DNA of 64,000 nt, from the NCBI RefSeq assembly GCF_964204645.1, contig NC_134026.1, positions 15,332,650 through 15,396,649 on the forward strand, read 5' to 3'. The translations under genes were made by a program, and so were the position numbers. Positions 11,878-23,520 of this stretch are shown here, piece after piece (position 1 is the first letter of the stretch; each line of letters starts with the position of its first letter). Origin of the DNA: Tubulanus polymorphus (Eukaryota; Nemertea; Palaeonemertea; Tubulaniformes; Tubulanidae). Under the pieces are notes generated by a model. It did no database searches and had not been told where the DNA came from. It saw nothing but the letters and a program-made list of their open reading frames with translations.

Positions 11878-11965
11878 AAATGTGCCCCATGTAACGTATC
11901 CTGAAGGAAATATCATAATTTTCCAGAGTAAAATTTGTATTTCTGAGGGATACTTATGTGGGGCA
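11878..11965 (+). repeat. DIRS internal complementary region
   Basis: TGTGCCCCATGTAACGTATC CTGAAGGAAAT is complementary to the outer left end (5077-5110). The next bases (ATCATAATTTTCCAGAGTAA to GATACTTATGTGGGGCAC) are complementary to the outer right end (12125-12174). The two complements are fused in the order expected for the bridging template used to circularise DIRS elements. This fixes the element as DIRS-type rather than Ngaro- or PAT-type. Confidence 0.88.
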
Positions 11966-12015
11966 CAGGATATTCCCGCCTGCCTTCCCCGCTCGGCTCT
12001 TTGCGCTGAGTTTCG

Positions 12016-12174
12016 GGAGAAATTGAGTCACGTGGCTCGTGGGGGCGCCACCGTACAGTACCGGGTACTCCAAAAAATGTTTAGCGGTATAGTTCCCAAA
12101 TTAAGGTAACTTTTAAAATGTCCCCCACGTAAGTATCCCTCAGAAATACAAATTTTACTCTGGAAAATTATGAT
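12016..12174 (+). repeat. DIRS right inverted terminal repeat
   Basis: Reverse complement of 5074-5205 over about 115 bases. It is extended by an outer segment (CCCACGTAAGTATCCCTCAG to CTCTGGAAAATTATGAT) present only here and in the internal complementary region. Unequal terminal extensions are normal for DIRS elements. Confidence 0.85.
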
Positions 12175-12249
12175 TTTTCCATGATCCGTGGACAGAATGC
12201 AATTGTTAAGGGACATTTTGAAGATGCTTCAATGGATTGCAGGCCTCTC

Positions 12250-14960
12250 GCTGGTAAATAAATGTTCACGGCCAATCTAAGCACAGCAGGTGCTCAGCCA
12301 TTAGGGGGGTCATGTCAACGGTCTGGCCGATCGATAATCATTCGTATGCTTAATACACTACGCTCAAAGCTATTTTAGCACACTCAAACGCAACTTCAGT
12401 AGCCTGTAATTTCACTACTAATTGTTTTTTTTCTGTGAGGCTGATCCCATGTCATCATTTATTTACTTAAGTATCATTTGGAAAGTAAACCTCAAAAAGT
12501 AGGAATTAGAGGGCATTTGACCTTTCAGCAAAAGTTGAAAGCCGTGGGTTTACTATTTTTTGAGTAATTTACAAAAAAAGTGTAAAAAAATCGATTTATT
12601 TTCATTGGCTTGCATGCTTGCAAGCCCATATTGCTATCACACGGATTGATAACTTGCTTGGAGAGTCGATAGTTTTCGTTAGAAACCCTCTTGGGCTCTG
12701 ATATTTACATACATTTAATGCTGCAATAAAATCTAGGCTCCTTTCTTATATTGGCTATATCGGTTGTCGTTTTCATTGTTTTATGATTCTGTTCAATCGT
12801 TTTAGTTATTTCTGCGGCGCATACCAGCCTTAGTTGAGGTTGCGTGATCATTCTTGAAATTGGTATTCATGTGCGGCATAGTGCTGTCGACAATTCAATT
12901 CGTTGTTTATTGGCACAAGAAAATTTCAAAATAAAACATTTACTTTCACGTTTTTGAAAAATTCTTTTCATTTTCTTTTACTTTCATTTGGTGCTTGCAA
13001 TAGGGGCCATTTGAAAAATCTCTGTATGAACATTTATATTTATCAGTTTAGATATCTAGATGTTGTAATGGGTCCAAAAATCAAATTTTTGCTAACAAAT
13101 GAGGTTATAACATAACTTTTTAATCTGTTGGAAATGAAATTTTGAATATCGCGTTCATTTAAGAGAAATCGACGAATTTGTGACGATTTTTAAAGAAATT
13201 TCAAGGAGCATTTTGTTTCATAAAACGTCTAGAAGGCCGATGTACAACGTTACATTGAAGTAAAATAACTGCCCCCTGCGGTTGGCTGAGCTCCCGCTGT
13301 CAATCAATGTAAGGGCATATTTGATTGACACAGACAAATCGGTCTTTTAATGTTCTCATCTATTAATCTGCTCGGTTCTAGTTTCTCATTTCCCATGGGA
13401 GCACCTTATATGTTTATTTTTAATTTGATAACCGTAGTATCGATTCCGTCTCCCCATTGTCACGAGTAATGTGACCGGATGCCTCAATACCAAAAAAATA
13501 CGGAAGCCGGATTTCAAAAACGAATATAAATTTATTACACTATGTACATCAGATTCATAATTCGTACAACGAAGAATAAGAATACTCGGCACTGGCAACC
13601 GACGAACAACGAACGATGATGAATTAGACACTCGGCACTGGCAACCGACGAACGACGAACGGAACGACGAACGATGAATTAGACACTCAGCACTGGCAGC
13701 TGACGAACAAAACACGCGGCACTGGCAGCTGACGATTACGATATCGGTTGAGTACCCACCATTACGGGTCGATACCGGACCGGCATTCAGCCGGAAACTA
13801 GTATACCTTCGTACACTAAACACTATAAGATATAAGCTGGAAACAATTCCAGAAATTACCAAAAATGCAATAATCTAAATTTAATGCAATTCATTATCAG
13901 ATTAAATAATAATCTCAATATTAAGTCTTCAATCTATATATATATGAGTTAACAGTCAAATGCCAATACTTTCTGAATCTTATATCTAGATTCTAGCACT
14001 AAAAATTAAACAATTATAGAATTGATAGAACTATTCAACTACAACTCCATCTGAATTCCATTATTATAGAATGTTAAATACGAGAAAAATACTAGAGGAA
14101 AACCCCTCAAACTCAAGGATATAGTGTAAGAAAAATGTCGAACTTACCCCACAACGTGACCACAACCACGCTGGTCATTGCGTGAGCGTACACACGCAGG
14201 CTTATGGCGAAATGCATTTAACAAATCGAACCAAGCAAATATATAATACCCATTATTGTAACGGGTCAAAGAATATGAAAGACATCGGCAGAGTGAAGGA
14301 TATATACTACCCTACTGAGTTACACGAGTGACACCCATACCTATTTCATTATGCAAATAACCGAAGATTCAATCGATATGCTACTTCACAGAAGATTATG
14401 CGCGCACAATCGAATAGGCCCAAACCTTGTGTATTGCCGCGATGATTGCTGATTAGATTTCGATGATGTTGTTCACCGAAATCAGCAGAATATACACATC
14501 CATGAAGTGTTCAAGAAAAACCTTTAAGATGCATCAATCAGATGGCGCCTATACATTACAAAGATAACATTCTGCGCCCTAGATATTAAGATCCGTGGAT
14601 CTCTTGTTAGAATTTCTTGCCTGCCTACTTAAAGCAATCCTATCGTGAAATTATTAAAAACCATGTAAGTCGATAAAATTTATCTAGTCAGTAACCTGCA
14701 CTGGACTCAAATTTGAAGAACTTGAGTGCTTCTGTCCTGATTGGTCCGTATGATAATGAAAAACCCCCGATAAAACTCAGGCTCTCACTAAGTTTGTACC
14801 GTATGTTAACGGGGGACTCATAGTTGTTTTACGTCATTCTAGGGATGTATTAAAATAATGGACATTTTTTTTTTGAGACAAAAATTCACATTATCAATTT
14901 TTCGAAGATTTCAGACTTAAGTTATCAGTCAGTTATCATCAAAATGTCACACTGACCTAA
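12250..14960. other. Non-coding stretch with one short tandem array
   Basis: No gene is recognised. Between 13584 and 13737 a GC-richer tandem repeat has about four degenerate units beginning ACTCGGCACTGGCAACCGAC, with unit lengths of roughly 46, 55 and 29 bases. The long minus-strand open frame over 13386-13862 arises from this repeat and has no recognisable protein features. The remainder is AT-rich and unassigned. Confidence 0.5.
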
Positions 14961-14970
14961 ATTGAGTCCT

Positions 14971-15190
14971 TTTTAGGCCAGCCGTAGGCTGAGCCTATTA
15001 CTATACAAATGGAGCGAATTTAAATGACATGGTTTCCACACAAAAGGCTCTTTTGCTTGCCAAGTGAGGGCATATTCGAACAAATCACGTATTTAAGCGT
15101 AATCCATTCTCGGAATCGTAGCGAGCAGAATTTTGAAATAGGGTCTCATAAAAATGTTTTCTGCATTTTTCACGAAAGTTAAATCGGGAA
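14971..15190 (+). repeat. Dispersed repeat R3, copy 1
   Basis: The block starts TTTTAGGCCAGCCGTAGGCT, continues GAGCCTATTACTATACAAAT and GGAGCGAATTTAAATGACAT, and is repeated with moderate divergence at 27043-27260. The two copies are in the same orientation. Its class is unknown and no ends could be defined. Confidence 0.65.
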
Positions 15191-15994
15191 AATTTCAATT
15201 TTTATCAGCCAATCAGGAAGTTGTGTCTTCCCTGTGATTGGTTTATCTGAAAATATCAGCAGCTGTTCACGTGAATTATCGCGATTTCATTACTGGCGCT
15301 TTTGCGCATGACGTCATGTATCAACACGCGACAATACTTCCGCGTTCGCTACGTGTTCGCTGATTGGCCCATTTACTGGGAAATTCCACAGAAGCCTAAT
15401 GTGGTTTGTTACAAGCGCTGTGATTGGCCCGACCCGATTCTGGCATGGCTTTAGCTTAGTGGGTTCGAATCCCTTGACGGGAATCTGAAGATGATGGATC
15501 CTATCAATATCTATTGAAACAAATAAGTTTCCCGGTTGGGCAGCCGCGGATATCTACCGGAAGTGTTCCGGTTCGATATTTCGAGGTTTTGAGGAATTTT
15601 GGAGTGATATTGAAATCCGGTAAATACCAGCGGTAGATTGTGAAAACCCATTGCATGATATTTGTATTACTTAATCAACGAAAAGCGTCGGGGCCGCGCC
15701 AGGAGTTTTCGTGATTCAAGTAGCGCAATAGCCTACTTCTTCGTGTTCGTCCACCTCAATTTTCATTCCGCCGATCTCTGACACGGCTCTGTGCCCGTCG
15801 GCGCTGTGATTGCACTTTCGTATCACCAACATTTTTTATTTCTATATCAGGGAGGTCTGGAGAATAAAAAAGTCAAAATTTGGATATCACATAGGCCTGA
15901 TTTCATCGAATAAGTCGACCATGGTCGTTACGTTTCCGTACTTATTACCACCTAAAACCGTCTGAACAATTTTGTCACAACCAACATTTCGTTT

Positions 15995-17378
15995 ACAGAT
16001 ATCAGGGTTCACGTGAACCCGCGGTCGTCTACTGTTTTACTTCCGGATTTTATTTTAAGATTTAAAATTGTATTTCAAGATCGATTTCTATGAAATCTTT
16101 AGTTGATTTGGTGTTTGGGAGGAATTTTTATTTGCTCTACAGAAAATTCATCCTTGACAATTGCGCAAGGTTCGCGAAAAAAATGGTTTTACCAAATCGG
16201 GTGTATGACCTTGATATGCTAATTAGCCATGTGCCCGAATTGTAAATTCAATCAAATTTTATTCTGCCAAAAAAATGTTAAATACAATTCGCTTTCCGAG
16301 AGTTAATGGTATGCTGCATGGAACAAAGTTGTTTTGAGATGGGTCTTGAAGCTATTGAGGTCGAGAGATAACCATCTAGATAGTTCGTGAGAGTTCCAAA
16401 GTTTTGAAGAGGCTTCAAGGTAATGTCTTGATATTTGGTTTATACGTGTATCTACCCTAGACACATCTTCAGGCCAAAAACTGGCCCTGTCAGATTCAAG
16501 ATGGCCGACTGGCAGCCATTGTTGTTCGCCAAAATTAGCACTTTTTACACATTTTTGAAGTTTTCGAGGGAAATTTTGAAGACACTTTTATCAATAACCT
16601 TGATCATTCGTATATATTTGTTTCCCCCGAGGGCCCATCGGCATGAGAAAAATTGGGTCGATCGGACTCAAGATGGCCGTCCTGTGACCTTTTTTGTTCC
16701 CAAAAATGTCAATTTTGGCCTGAATTCTGAGTACTGTAGCTTTCTAATGGTGTGCCATGTTTCATTGCAATTTGTAATGGGTATTCTTTGGAAAGGGATC
16801 TTTTATATCCGAGAGGGTATTTTTGACCAGGCAATTATGACGCACTTGGCGGCCATCTTGGAGTCATCAGTACTCATTCGTAGGTGGAAAAAAGTTTTTC
16901 CACATCATAATTGATACTTAAGCATATTTTGCAACTATAATCAATTGGAAAGTTGTAGCTCATGTTCTATGATCGAGGTGAGTTTCAAGCTCATTGGTTT
17001 TTGTTTATGGCCACCAGGGGGCGTTGAACAATACAATAACTTAGTATTTCTATATTACATTCGTACCTATGCATATTTTGCTACGACAATCAATTGGAAA
17101 GTTGTAGCTCATGACATGGTCTATGATCTTGGTGAGTTTCAAGCTCATTGGTTTTTGTATATGGCCACCAGGGGCGTTGAACAATACAATAACTTAGTAT
17201 TTCTATATTACATTCATTCCTGCTGTCTGTGTTAACACACGATTTTACTATGTAAATGATATTGAGCAGGGAGTGTCTATTGATAAATATAACCCACAGA
17301 TTACATCATTTATAAAAAGCAAATCTGACAGGCTGGCCATTGTGCCCCTTGGGGCTCTTGTTGATATATTTTTTCTCA
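15995..17378 (+). repeat. Dispersed repeat R1, long copy with internal sub-repeats
   Basis: The ends (15995-16280 and 17212-17378) match 38571-39135 in inverted orientation, including TTGATATGCTAATTAGCCAT and the terminal GTGCCCCTTGGGGCTCTTGT. The middle carries two CAAGATGGCCG motifs and two copies of a unit of about 140 bases ending GTTGAACAATACAATAACTT (around 17018-17050 and 17165-17200). This middle matches 22500-23440. The GCCCCTTGGGGC palindrome beside the CTCTTGTTG end recalls Helitron/Helentron-type terminal hairpins, but that class is only a guess. Confidence 0.65.
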
Positions 17379-17569
17379 TTTCATTTTCAAGGAAATGAAT
17401 TTTTGCATACCGGTAGCCTTTACATGACAGTTTTTTTTACGTCACACCAGTTTAGCGAGCCACTGAACCATCAGTCATTTATTGAAATTTAGGATTGATT
17501 TCCTGCCCTCTGACGGCATCCTGAAGCTCACAATTAACGTCAGTAAATGTGCCTAAAATTTGGATCATT

Positions 17570-17925
17570 TTTTGCTTTTGATGTCATCATCTTATCCATA
17601 TAAGCCATATGCACGAATTGCAAATTCAATAGAATTCTAGAATTCGTAAAAAAAAGTCAAATCCAAGTCAATTTTACTTAATTGTCAAAAAATTTTAATT
17701 CACCAAATTCAATTTTATTTTTTTCTACATTCAAATTATTCATAACACTATTGGTAAGGATTGATCTGCGGTATTCGTTCTTGCCAGCCCCAGTGTCTGT
17801 TAGTAAAGTAACTGATAAAACACGTTAATTGTTTTGATAGAGGGAGAGTTTTTTGACAAATAAATTATAACCCACACAGCGCACATCATTTGATTCATGA
17901 AAAGCGAATGTGAAGAGGGGCTCAT
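17570..17925 (+). repeat. Diverged R1 copy
   Basis: ATGCACGAATTGCAAATTCA, the Asn/Glu-neutral AT-rich middle, GCCAGCCCCAGTGTCTGTTA and AACCCACACAGCGCACATCA appear in the same order as in the R1 copy at 38571-39135 (reverse strand). Similarity is patchy and the terminal palindrome is degraded to GAGGGGCTC. Confidence 0.45.
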
Positions 17926-18280
17926 TTTCATCAATTGAAGGCTCTCTCGAAGACTTTTCAGCTAATCCAAGGCCGACGGAAGCAATTTTTGAGTGGTACA
18001 ATGGTACGGCCATTCCTGTATCCAAGGTCAAGAACAGGGGGTTGAGGGTTTCCCCCGAAAATTTTTTGTTTTTTATGAATCTAATATGCGTTTTCCCAGC
18101 ATATCAGCTCATCTACAATACGTTAAAAATAACTTTTGAGTGGTACTACCTCAAAATATTACCAAGCATCCTACAGTGGTAAATGTATTGTATGAAAATC
18201 CGTTAAAATGATGATCTGATTTTTAACAATACTTTGTTTGAAGAATGACTTTTATATTATTCACCAAATAATCCATTACC

Positions 18281-20030
18281 GTGACCTTTTCCGCTGGTCA
18301 ATCACTGGTTCAGCCGGTTCGGCAGGTTCAGACTACAGGATCTGAACCAAGCGCGCGCGCCTGCGGTAGTCGAGATGCCGGCACAAGCCAGCTGGTACCA
18401 TACCGGTCCACTCCGGTATGGGCACTGGTCCGGTCCAGATGTCAGCTGGTTCTGAACTTTTGGTTCGGTCATCGGTCGTGCAGTGCGTCCGATTCTAACG
18501 TTAGTCGCTACGGGATTATAGTTCGCTCTCCCACCAGGTCCAGACGCCGTGAACGTAATAAACGGGCGAGGTCTCCTTCTCGCAGGTTAAGGATAGATTG
18601 CGAGTGGGATTACGATCGTTATTGCAGAAATTTTCACCAGAATCCCCCTCATCGTTCGTCGACGTCGGTTAGCGAAGAAGGCGATTCTTCTACTGGCAGG
18701 TCTCTATCCTGTTCCAGGGACTGTCACCGAAGTCGTCATGATCGTCGGGATAGGGGAAAATTCCTGACTCAGAAGGATTTCTGTGTATTCGAAGAAAAAA
18801 TTTTAAACTTGTTATCATCGTCACAACAAGTCGTTATTGCAACTTCTACAACAGGTAAGCCTATACCTGATTGTCCGATTAGAAGTTCGCCAGCCCACTC
18901 AGTTATTCGGAATTCTGACTCTGAATTCCTAGATGCTGGGGTAGGGTCTGATTTTAATGAGGATCCGGTCCCAGAAGCGGCAATTCCTTCTGGTGTCGTT
19001 CCCGCCGCAAGCAATTTTGGGTTGCCCCATTCAATGGGGACTTCCCTGGCTCGCAACGTTTCTATGTCTCGTTCAGTTTTATCCGAACCCGCAGGGGACA
19101 TGCCATTTAGAGCAATGATTAGTGAGTTTTTTGTCAAACACGGAGCAACTCGCGCCCACAGCGGCTCCTCTGGTCGGTGAGTCAATGGAAGCTTTTCGCC
19201 CTCCGGACTCTGATCTTAATGTTTTACGCGAATCGTCAGCGGTTTCAAGAGAATTCTGCTAGAATAGATACGCAATTATGGGGTGAATGTCGCCCCGGAA
19301 CATTTTCGTTTCCCTCTCCAGAACAGGGTATGAAATCTGAAAAATATTTTAGTTCATGCGATCCGTCTATAGGTGCATTTCGCTCCCTGTATTATGCTAT
19401 TCCCGGTACTGTGGATCATAGTCATAGCTGCCTGGATGCTGATTATACTTTGATCAGCCCGTATACTGGTTCAGCGCAGTCGGGTATTCGTTTGCCTAAG
19501 TCTGGTTTGGTGGCCATGACGTCAATCCTAGACAATCTTACCAGGGTTGGTTCGTGCTCTGCGCTTTCTCAGGCAGCTTCAGATGCCGGTTGGAGAACTA
19601 GCGCACAGCTTCAACAACCGCCTCAAGCCTCGTCCGGTCATAAGAGTTCCGGTTCTTATCGGGGCAAGGGGAAGGCTCTGAGAAGGGGCTCTTCCTTTCG
19701 GAAAAACTCGGAATGAATTCTCTGGACCAATGGGAGGTTGTCTGCAGCAGGCAAACCCAAGGACGTGATTCAAGGGCTCCGGTCAATGGGCAGCTTCATT
19801 GGACCTGAAAGATGCTTGCTTATTTTCAGGTTCCAATTCACCCAAAATATTGGCTATTTCTCAGGATAAGGTGGAAAGGCCGCCAGTTCCAGTTCTCAGG
19901 TTTCCTCCATTTGGCCTCGTGGGTTTGCACCAAGTTGGTCATAGCCAGTATTTTTCTTGATTTGTATAAAAGAAAAAGTCAGTATTTGTTTGTATTTTTT
20001 GATATTTTGTGGATGGATGGATTCTGACTT
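18281..20030 (+). pseudogene. Second DIRS fragment: gag plus deleted RT
   Basis: A frame of about 300 residues (18281-19180) has an RS-rich centre (RSPTRSRRRERNKRARSPSR) and ends FRAMISEFFVKHGA, matching the gag of the full DIRS copy. The gag signal continues at 19177-19716 (LWGECRPGTFSFPSPEQG, SLYYAIPGTVDHSHSCLDAD) and ends in a basic GKGKALRRGSSFRK tail. After it, the N-terminal RT region is deleted. Only AYFQVPIHPKYWLFLRIRWK and GRQFQFS remain (19812-19960), before the homology stops near 20020. No terminal repeats, RNase H or recombinase are present. It is a truncated relative, not a copy, of the first element. Confidence 0.75.
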
Positions 20031-20246
20031 GTGAAATTGCGGTCAATTTAATACCACGTCGCTAATACATTTGTATATACGCGCATCAGCAGTCAGTCGC
20101 GTGTGTGCGAATATAGGTTACAGTATGGCTGCTTTGTGTGTTAGTAATCACCTGAGCGAGTCTATATGTAGTACAATGACTCGGTGATGATGTTAGTGTG
20201 TACACAGCGCTCTCATACATCGGCAGGCGCGCACGTATTGTCAGCC

Positions 20247-20520
20247 TCATACTAATTGACAAATTGAGTGAATTAAAATCTCCTGATGAAGGGCCTCTGC
20301 TTATTGGGCGAAGCTTTATGAAATCCCTGTATTTTAGGCTAAAAAGCTGCCCTCAGCTTATTGGCCAAGTCAGCTTAATCGCTGGAAAATTCAGGTGGTT
20401 GTGTTGTCAGGAACAACTGGCTCATACGCTGCCTCTCTTTTGGGTGGTGTGCTAATTTAGAGAGGATGGTACTTATTTGATTTTGCGGTTGACCTACTGC
20501 GAGCGCCGTAGGCGCAAAGC
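20247..20520 (+). repeat. Dispersed repeat R2, copy 1
   Basis: It starts ACTAATTGACAAATTGAGTG and runs through TCTCCTGATGAAGGGCCTC and GTATTTTAGGCTAAAAAGCT to GCGAGCGCCGTAGGCGCAAA. It is repeated at 28222-28490 at roughly 85-90% identity and partly, inverted, at 47045-47165. Both long copies begin at the same base, so 20247 is probably a true element end. It could be a SINE or MITE; no RNA polymerase III boxes were recognised. Confidence 0.65.
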
Positions 20521-21195
20521 TACTCTAAGGGGGGGGGGGTTAAGGGAGCCTCCCCAAGACAACTTTGAAAATAGAAATGCATGTTCGTTCAAATTTTAAT
20601 GAATATTTCGTATGAAAATGTCACTGAAAAAATGTAATTAATCCTTGAAACATTTTCAGAATAAGTTTTCATTAGGTCTAATAATCCAACAACATACACT
20701 GGTGTCTCATCATTTATGGAGAATTGCAAATTTTTTGATAACAGTGTCTATATCTATATCATAGTTATATGTATGCATTCCCCTGGGTACATGCCTATAT
20801 AGACTAAGTTTTGGTGTGACAGTTGATGATTTGCGCATTTGATTAAAAAAGTATTGATTTTCACTTTTCAAAGGTGATGATAAGTCTTGATTTTGACCAT
20901 GGCCTGACAACTATGAACCCTGGCTAGAGTAGGGCCTGATGGGCTTATATATTATGTTGATTGCTACATTTTCAATGATTTATCCTGCTAATATTTTTTT
21001 ATAAATTACCAGATCGTCTCAAGTATTGTTTAATTATTAGACTGATAACTTGCGCCATCTATCCAAGTGATCATTATTAGTTACTTATGCATACTCAACT
21101 GTACTTGATTTTGCGTCATTAATTTAATTTATGTATGTGGTTGGTTTGCGACGATATTTTAGTGGTCCGGCTTCATTTTCCCAGTTTTCTCTGTT

Positions 21196-22039
21196 CAGAG
21201 ATGCTAGTTTTCCGGAAATATCCGGAATTCCGGAAATTTAGGATCGCCGATGTCAATTCCGGAAATTTGGTGAGAATTCCTCGCGGCGACCAGTAATGGC
21301 ACGGACCGTAAAAGCGTTTGTTTGTTTGTACTCGTCGTCGCTTCTGTGTTATTTTATCTTGGTCTCTGTTTCCGAGGACGTTCTGCTACAATGTATATAT
21401 GTGTGCTTGTTGTGGTATCTGTGCGTGCTTAGTCGGAGCGCCACTGTTGTGACGCCATTTCCAATTAAAAGTCAATTATCTTTACGCCCCGTTGTACATC
21501 GTCCCGCTGACGGCCAACAATGTGAAGATGCACGTGGTAATAATTAAGATAATATTTAATAAATATCATCTTAATTATTACCACGTGCGTGCTATTTCCT
21601 GAGGCACGCAGCTTTGTAACTTTCTTTTTGCGGGACGGTCTGCAAAATGAGCACGCACGGAAAGATTGTCAGTCGGGAGTCGGCCGATATAAAGGCAATC
21701 GACAGCGGTATAAAAAATAAATTTAACTGGCAATGGCTAGAGTGTAAGGACAGTAACGGGTCTACTTATCGAACTACATTCGTAAGATAGACTTAGCTGG
21801 CGTGGCGTACAGCGTCGTTTGTAAAGACCAGGTCAAATACGGTAGTGGCGGGAAGAAAGATATTCTTTGTCCCCCGAACAGCGCGCGGCATAAGAAGGCA
21901 GCGAGGGATGTGAAGCACAACTAATGCCTGCCGTCGTATTTTCAGATGAAAGATGCCGATCGTGACGCTGCATCTCCGGCGATGCAAAAACGCCCGTTCT
22001 AAATTCCGGAATTTTGGTACTTTGGTCCTAGCATCTCTG
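21196..22039 (+). mobile_element. hAT6-like element, 844 bp, second copy
   Basis: CAGAGATGCTAGTTTTCCGG at the left and CCTAGCATCTCTG at the right, flanked by a perfect 6-bp duplication TCTGTT (21190-21195 and 22040-22045). It is very similar to the 798-bp copy at 9163-9960 over its whole length. A BED-finger reading frame starts with ATG at 21648 but shifts frame after about 30 residues. Internally at 21531-21587 there is a near-perfect hairpin. No catalytic domain is encoded. Confidence 0.9.
21531..21587. repeat. Near-perfect palindrome inside hAT6-like element
   Basis: CACGTGGTAATAATTAAGAT and ATCTTAATTATTACCACGTG are exact inverse complements around a 17-base, itself partly palindromic, centre (AATATTTAATAAATATC). 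The left arm is present in the sister copy at 9489-9525, where the right arm is cut by a deletion. It could be a tiny MITE or a hairpin generated by a repair event. Confidence 0.8.
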
Positions 22040-22394
22040 TCTGTTATTTGACACAAGATAGCTTTGTAACTTAATCAGTCAGTCTGAGATTTGTTGCTCT
22101 ATCTGAGTTTGTTGAAAGAAAGAATGAATTCATTTCTGAAAGAAGAAATAAATGGAATTCTGTAAGATAATAATTATTTTCCTGCCTAATGTCACATCCG
22201 GATATCCCTTTGTGCACCGTTAGGGCTGTGGTGATTGACCTTTCTTAAAGAAGTAATTTATACTCGTTGAGGTATGCCGCTACTTATTGTATCGTATCGT
22301 ATGCCTAACATTTTTGGTTTACCTTTATCAGCAGTGTGAGGTTGGCATTAAGCCAATTCATGTAAAATCGCGGAACGTTTTTTTATGTGAGCAT

Positions 22395-23520
22395 TTTCAG
22401 CCCACATGGGACTTAAGTCCCAGCGGGCTATTGCGTTCACTTTTCGCCCGTCGTCTGTCCGGCGATGGAATCCAGTTATTTCGGGAAGTTTTAATGACGC
22501 TTCAATGTAATGTCTTGATATTTGGGTTACACATGTATCTACCCTAGACACATCTTCAGCCCAAAAACTGGCCCTGTCAGAATCAAGATGGCCGACTGGC
22601 ATCCATTGTTGTTCGCCAAAATCAGCACTTTTTTCACACTTTTGAACTATTTGAGGGAAATTTTGAAGACGCTTTAATCAATTACCTTGATGTTTCGTAT
22701 GTATTTGATTCCCCAAGGGCCCATCAGCTTAAGAAAAATTGGGTTGATCGGACTCAAGATGGCCGTCCTATGACCTTTTTGGTGCCCAAAATTGTCAATT
22801 TTGGCTCGAACTCCAAGTTCTGTAGCTTCCTACTGGTTTGCCATTGCTCATTGCAATTTGTGATGGGTATTCTTTGAAAAGGGCTCTTATACCTGAGACA
22901 GGTATTTTTGATCAGCCAATTATGACACAATTGGCGGCCATTTTGGTGTCATCAGTACTGATTCATAGGTGGGAGAAAGTTTTCCACATTACATCGAAAC
23001 CTAAGCATATTGTGTTACCACAATCAATTGCAAAGTTGTAGCCCATGACATTATCTATAATTGTAGTGAGTTTTAAGGATATTAGCTATTCTAGATGGTC
23101 ACCAGGGGATGTTGAATAGTAGAATAACTTAGTATTTCCTTATTAGATTGGTACCAAAGCATATTTTGTTACCATGATCAATTGCAAAGTTGTAGTTCAT
23201 GACATGTTCTATGACTGTAGTGAGTTTCAAGGTCATTGGCTTTTGCGTATGGTCACTAGGGGGCGTTGAATAGTAGAATAACTTAACATTTCCTTATTAA
23301 ATTAGTAACGAGGCATATTTTGTTATCACAATCAATTACAAAATCGTAGCTGCTGACATGTTCTATGATTTTGGTGAGTTTCAAGGTCATTGGTTTTTGT
23401 ATATGGTCACCATGGGGCATTGAATATTGAAATTGTTAGATTGTTGAGCATTTGAAACCACTTCCCAATCCCTGGACCCTAGTTTTCATTGGTTCTCGGG
23501 TTGAACGACGTATAATCGAT
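22395..23520 (+). repeat. Dispersed repeat R1, copy with three tandem sub-units
   Basis: It opens with TTTTCAGCCCACATGGGACT and GGGCTATTGCGTTCACTTTT, then a CAAGATGGCCG region like 16490-16900. Three sub-units of about 125-130 bases follow, each with CAATTGCAAAGTTGTAG-like, GACATGTTCTATGA and GGTCACCAGGGG-like words (about 23025-23110, 23160-23280, 23310-23420). It ends TTAGATTGTTGAGCATTTGA. The same end appears at 62998-63025, on the far side of the KDZ transposon. Confidence 0.6.

Larger units (their letters stand above)
5074..12174 (+). mobile_element. DIRS-type tyrosine-recombinase retroelement with nested insertion
   Basis: A nearly full-length DIRS element of about 7.1 kb, including a 798-bp insertion. 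It has inverted terminal repeats (about 5074-5205 and 12016-12174) and an internal complementary region at 11878-11965 that joins the complements of both outer ends. Between them, in order, are gag-like sequence, reverse transcriptase, RNase H and tyrosine recombinase. DIRS elements replicate through a circular intermediate and integrate by recombinase, without an integrase or target duplication, and none is seen. The frames are broken in gag and recombinase, so this copy is dead. Its flanks (5017-5073 and 12175-12245) look like two halves of an older repeat also found at 22395, beginning GGGCTATTGCRTTCAC. Confidence 0.9.

Noticed and set aside
13386-13862. 158-residue minus-strand open frame
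   Set aside because: It is created by a short tandem repeat and shows only repeated low-complexity residues.
15440-15480. tRNA-like B box GGTTCGAATCC with an adjacent TAGCTTAGTGG
   Set aside because: A and B boxes are directly abutted with no room for a cloverleaf; no second copy to support a SINE.
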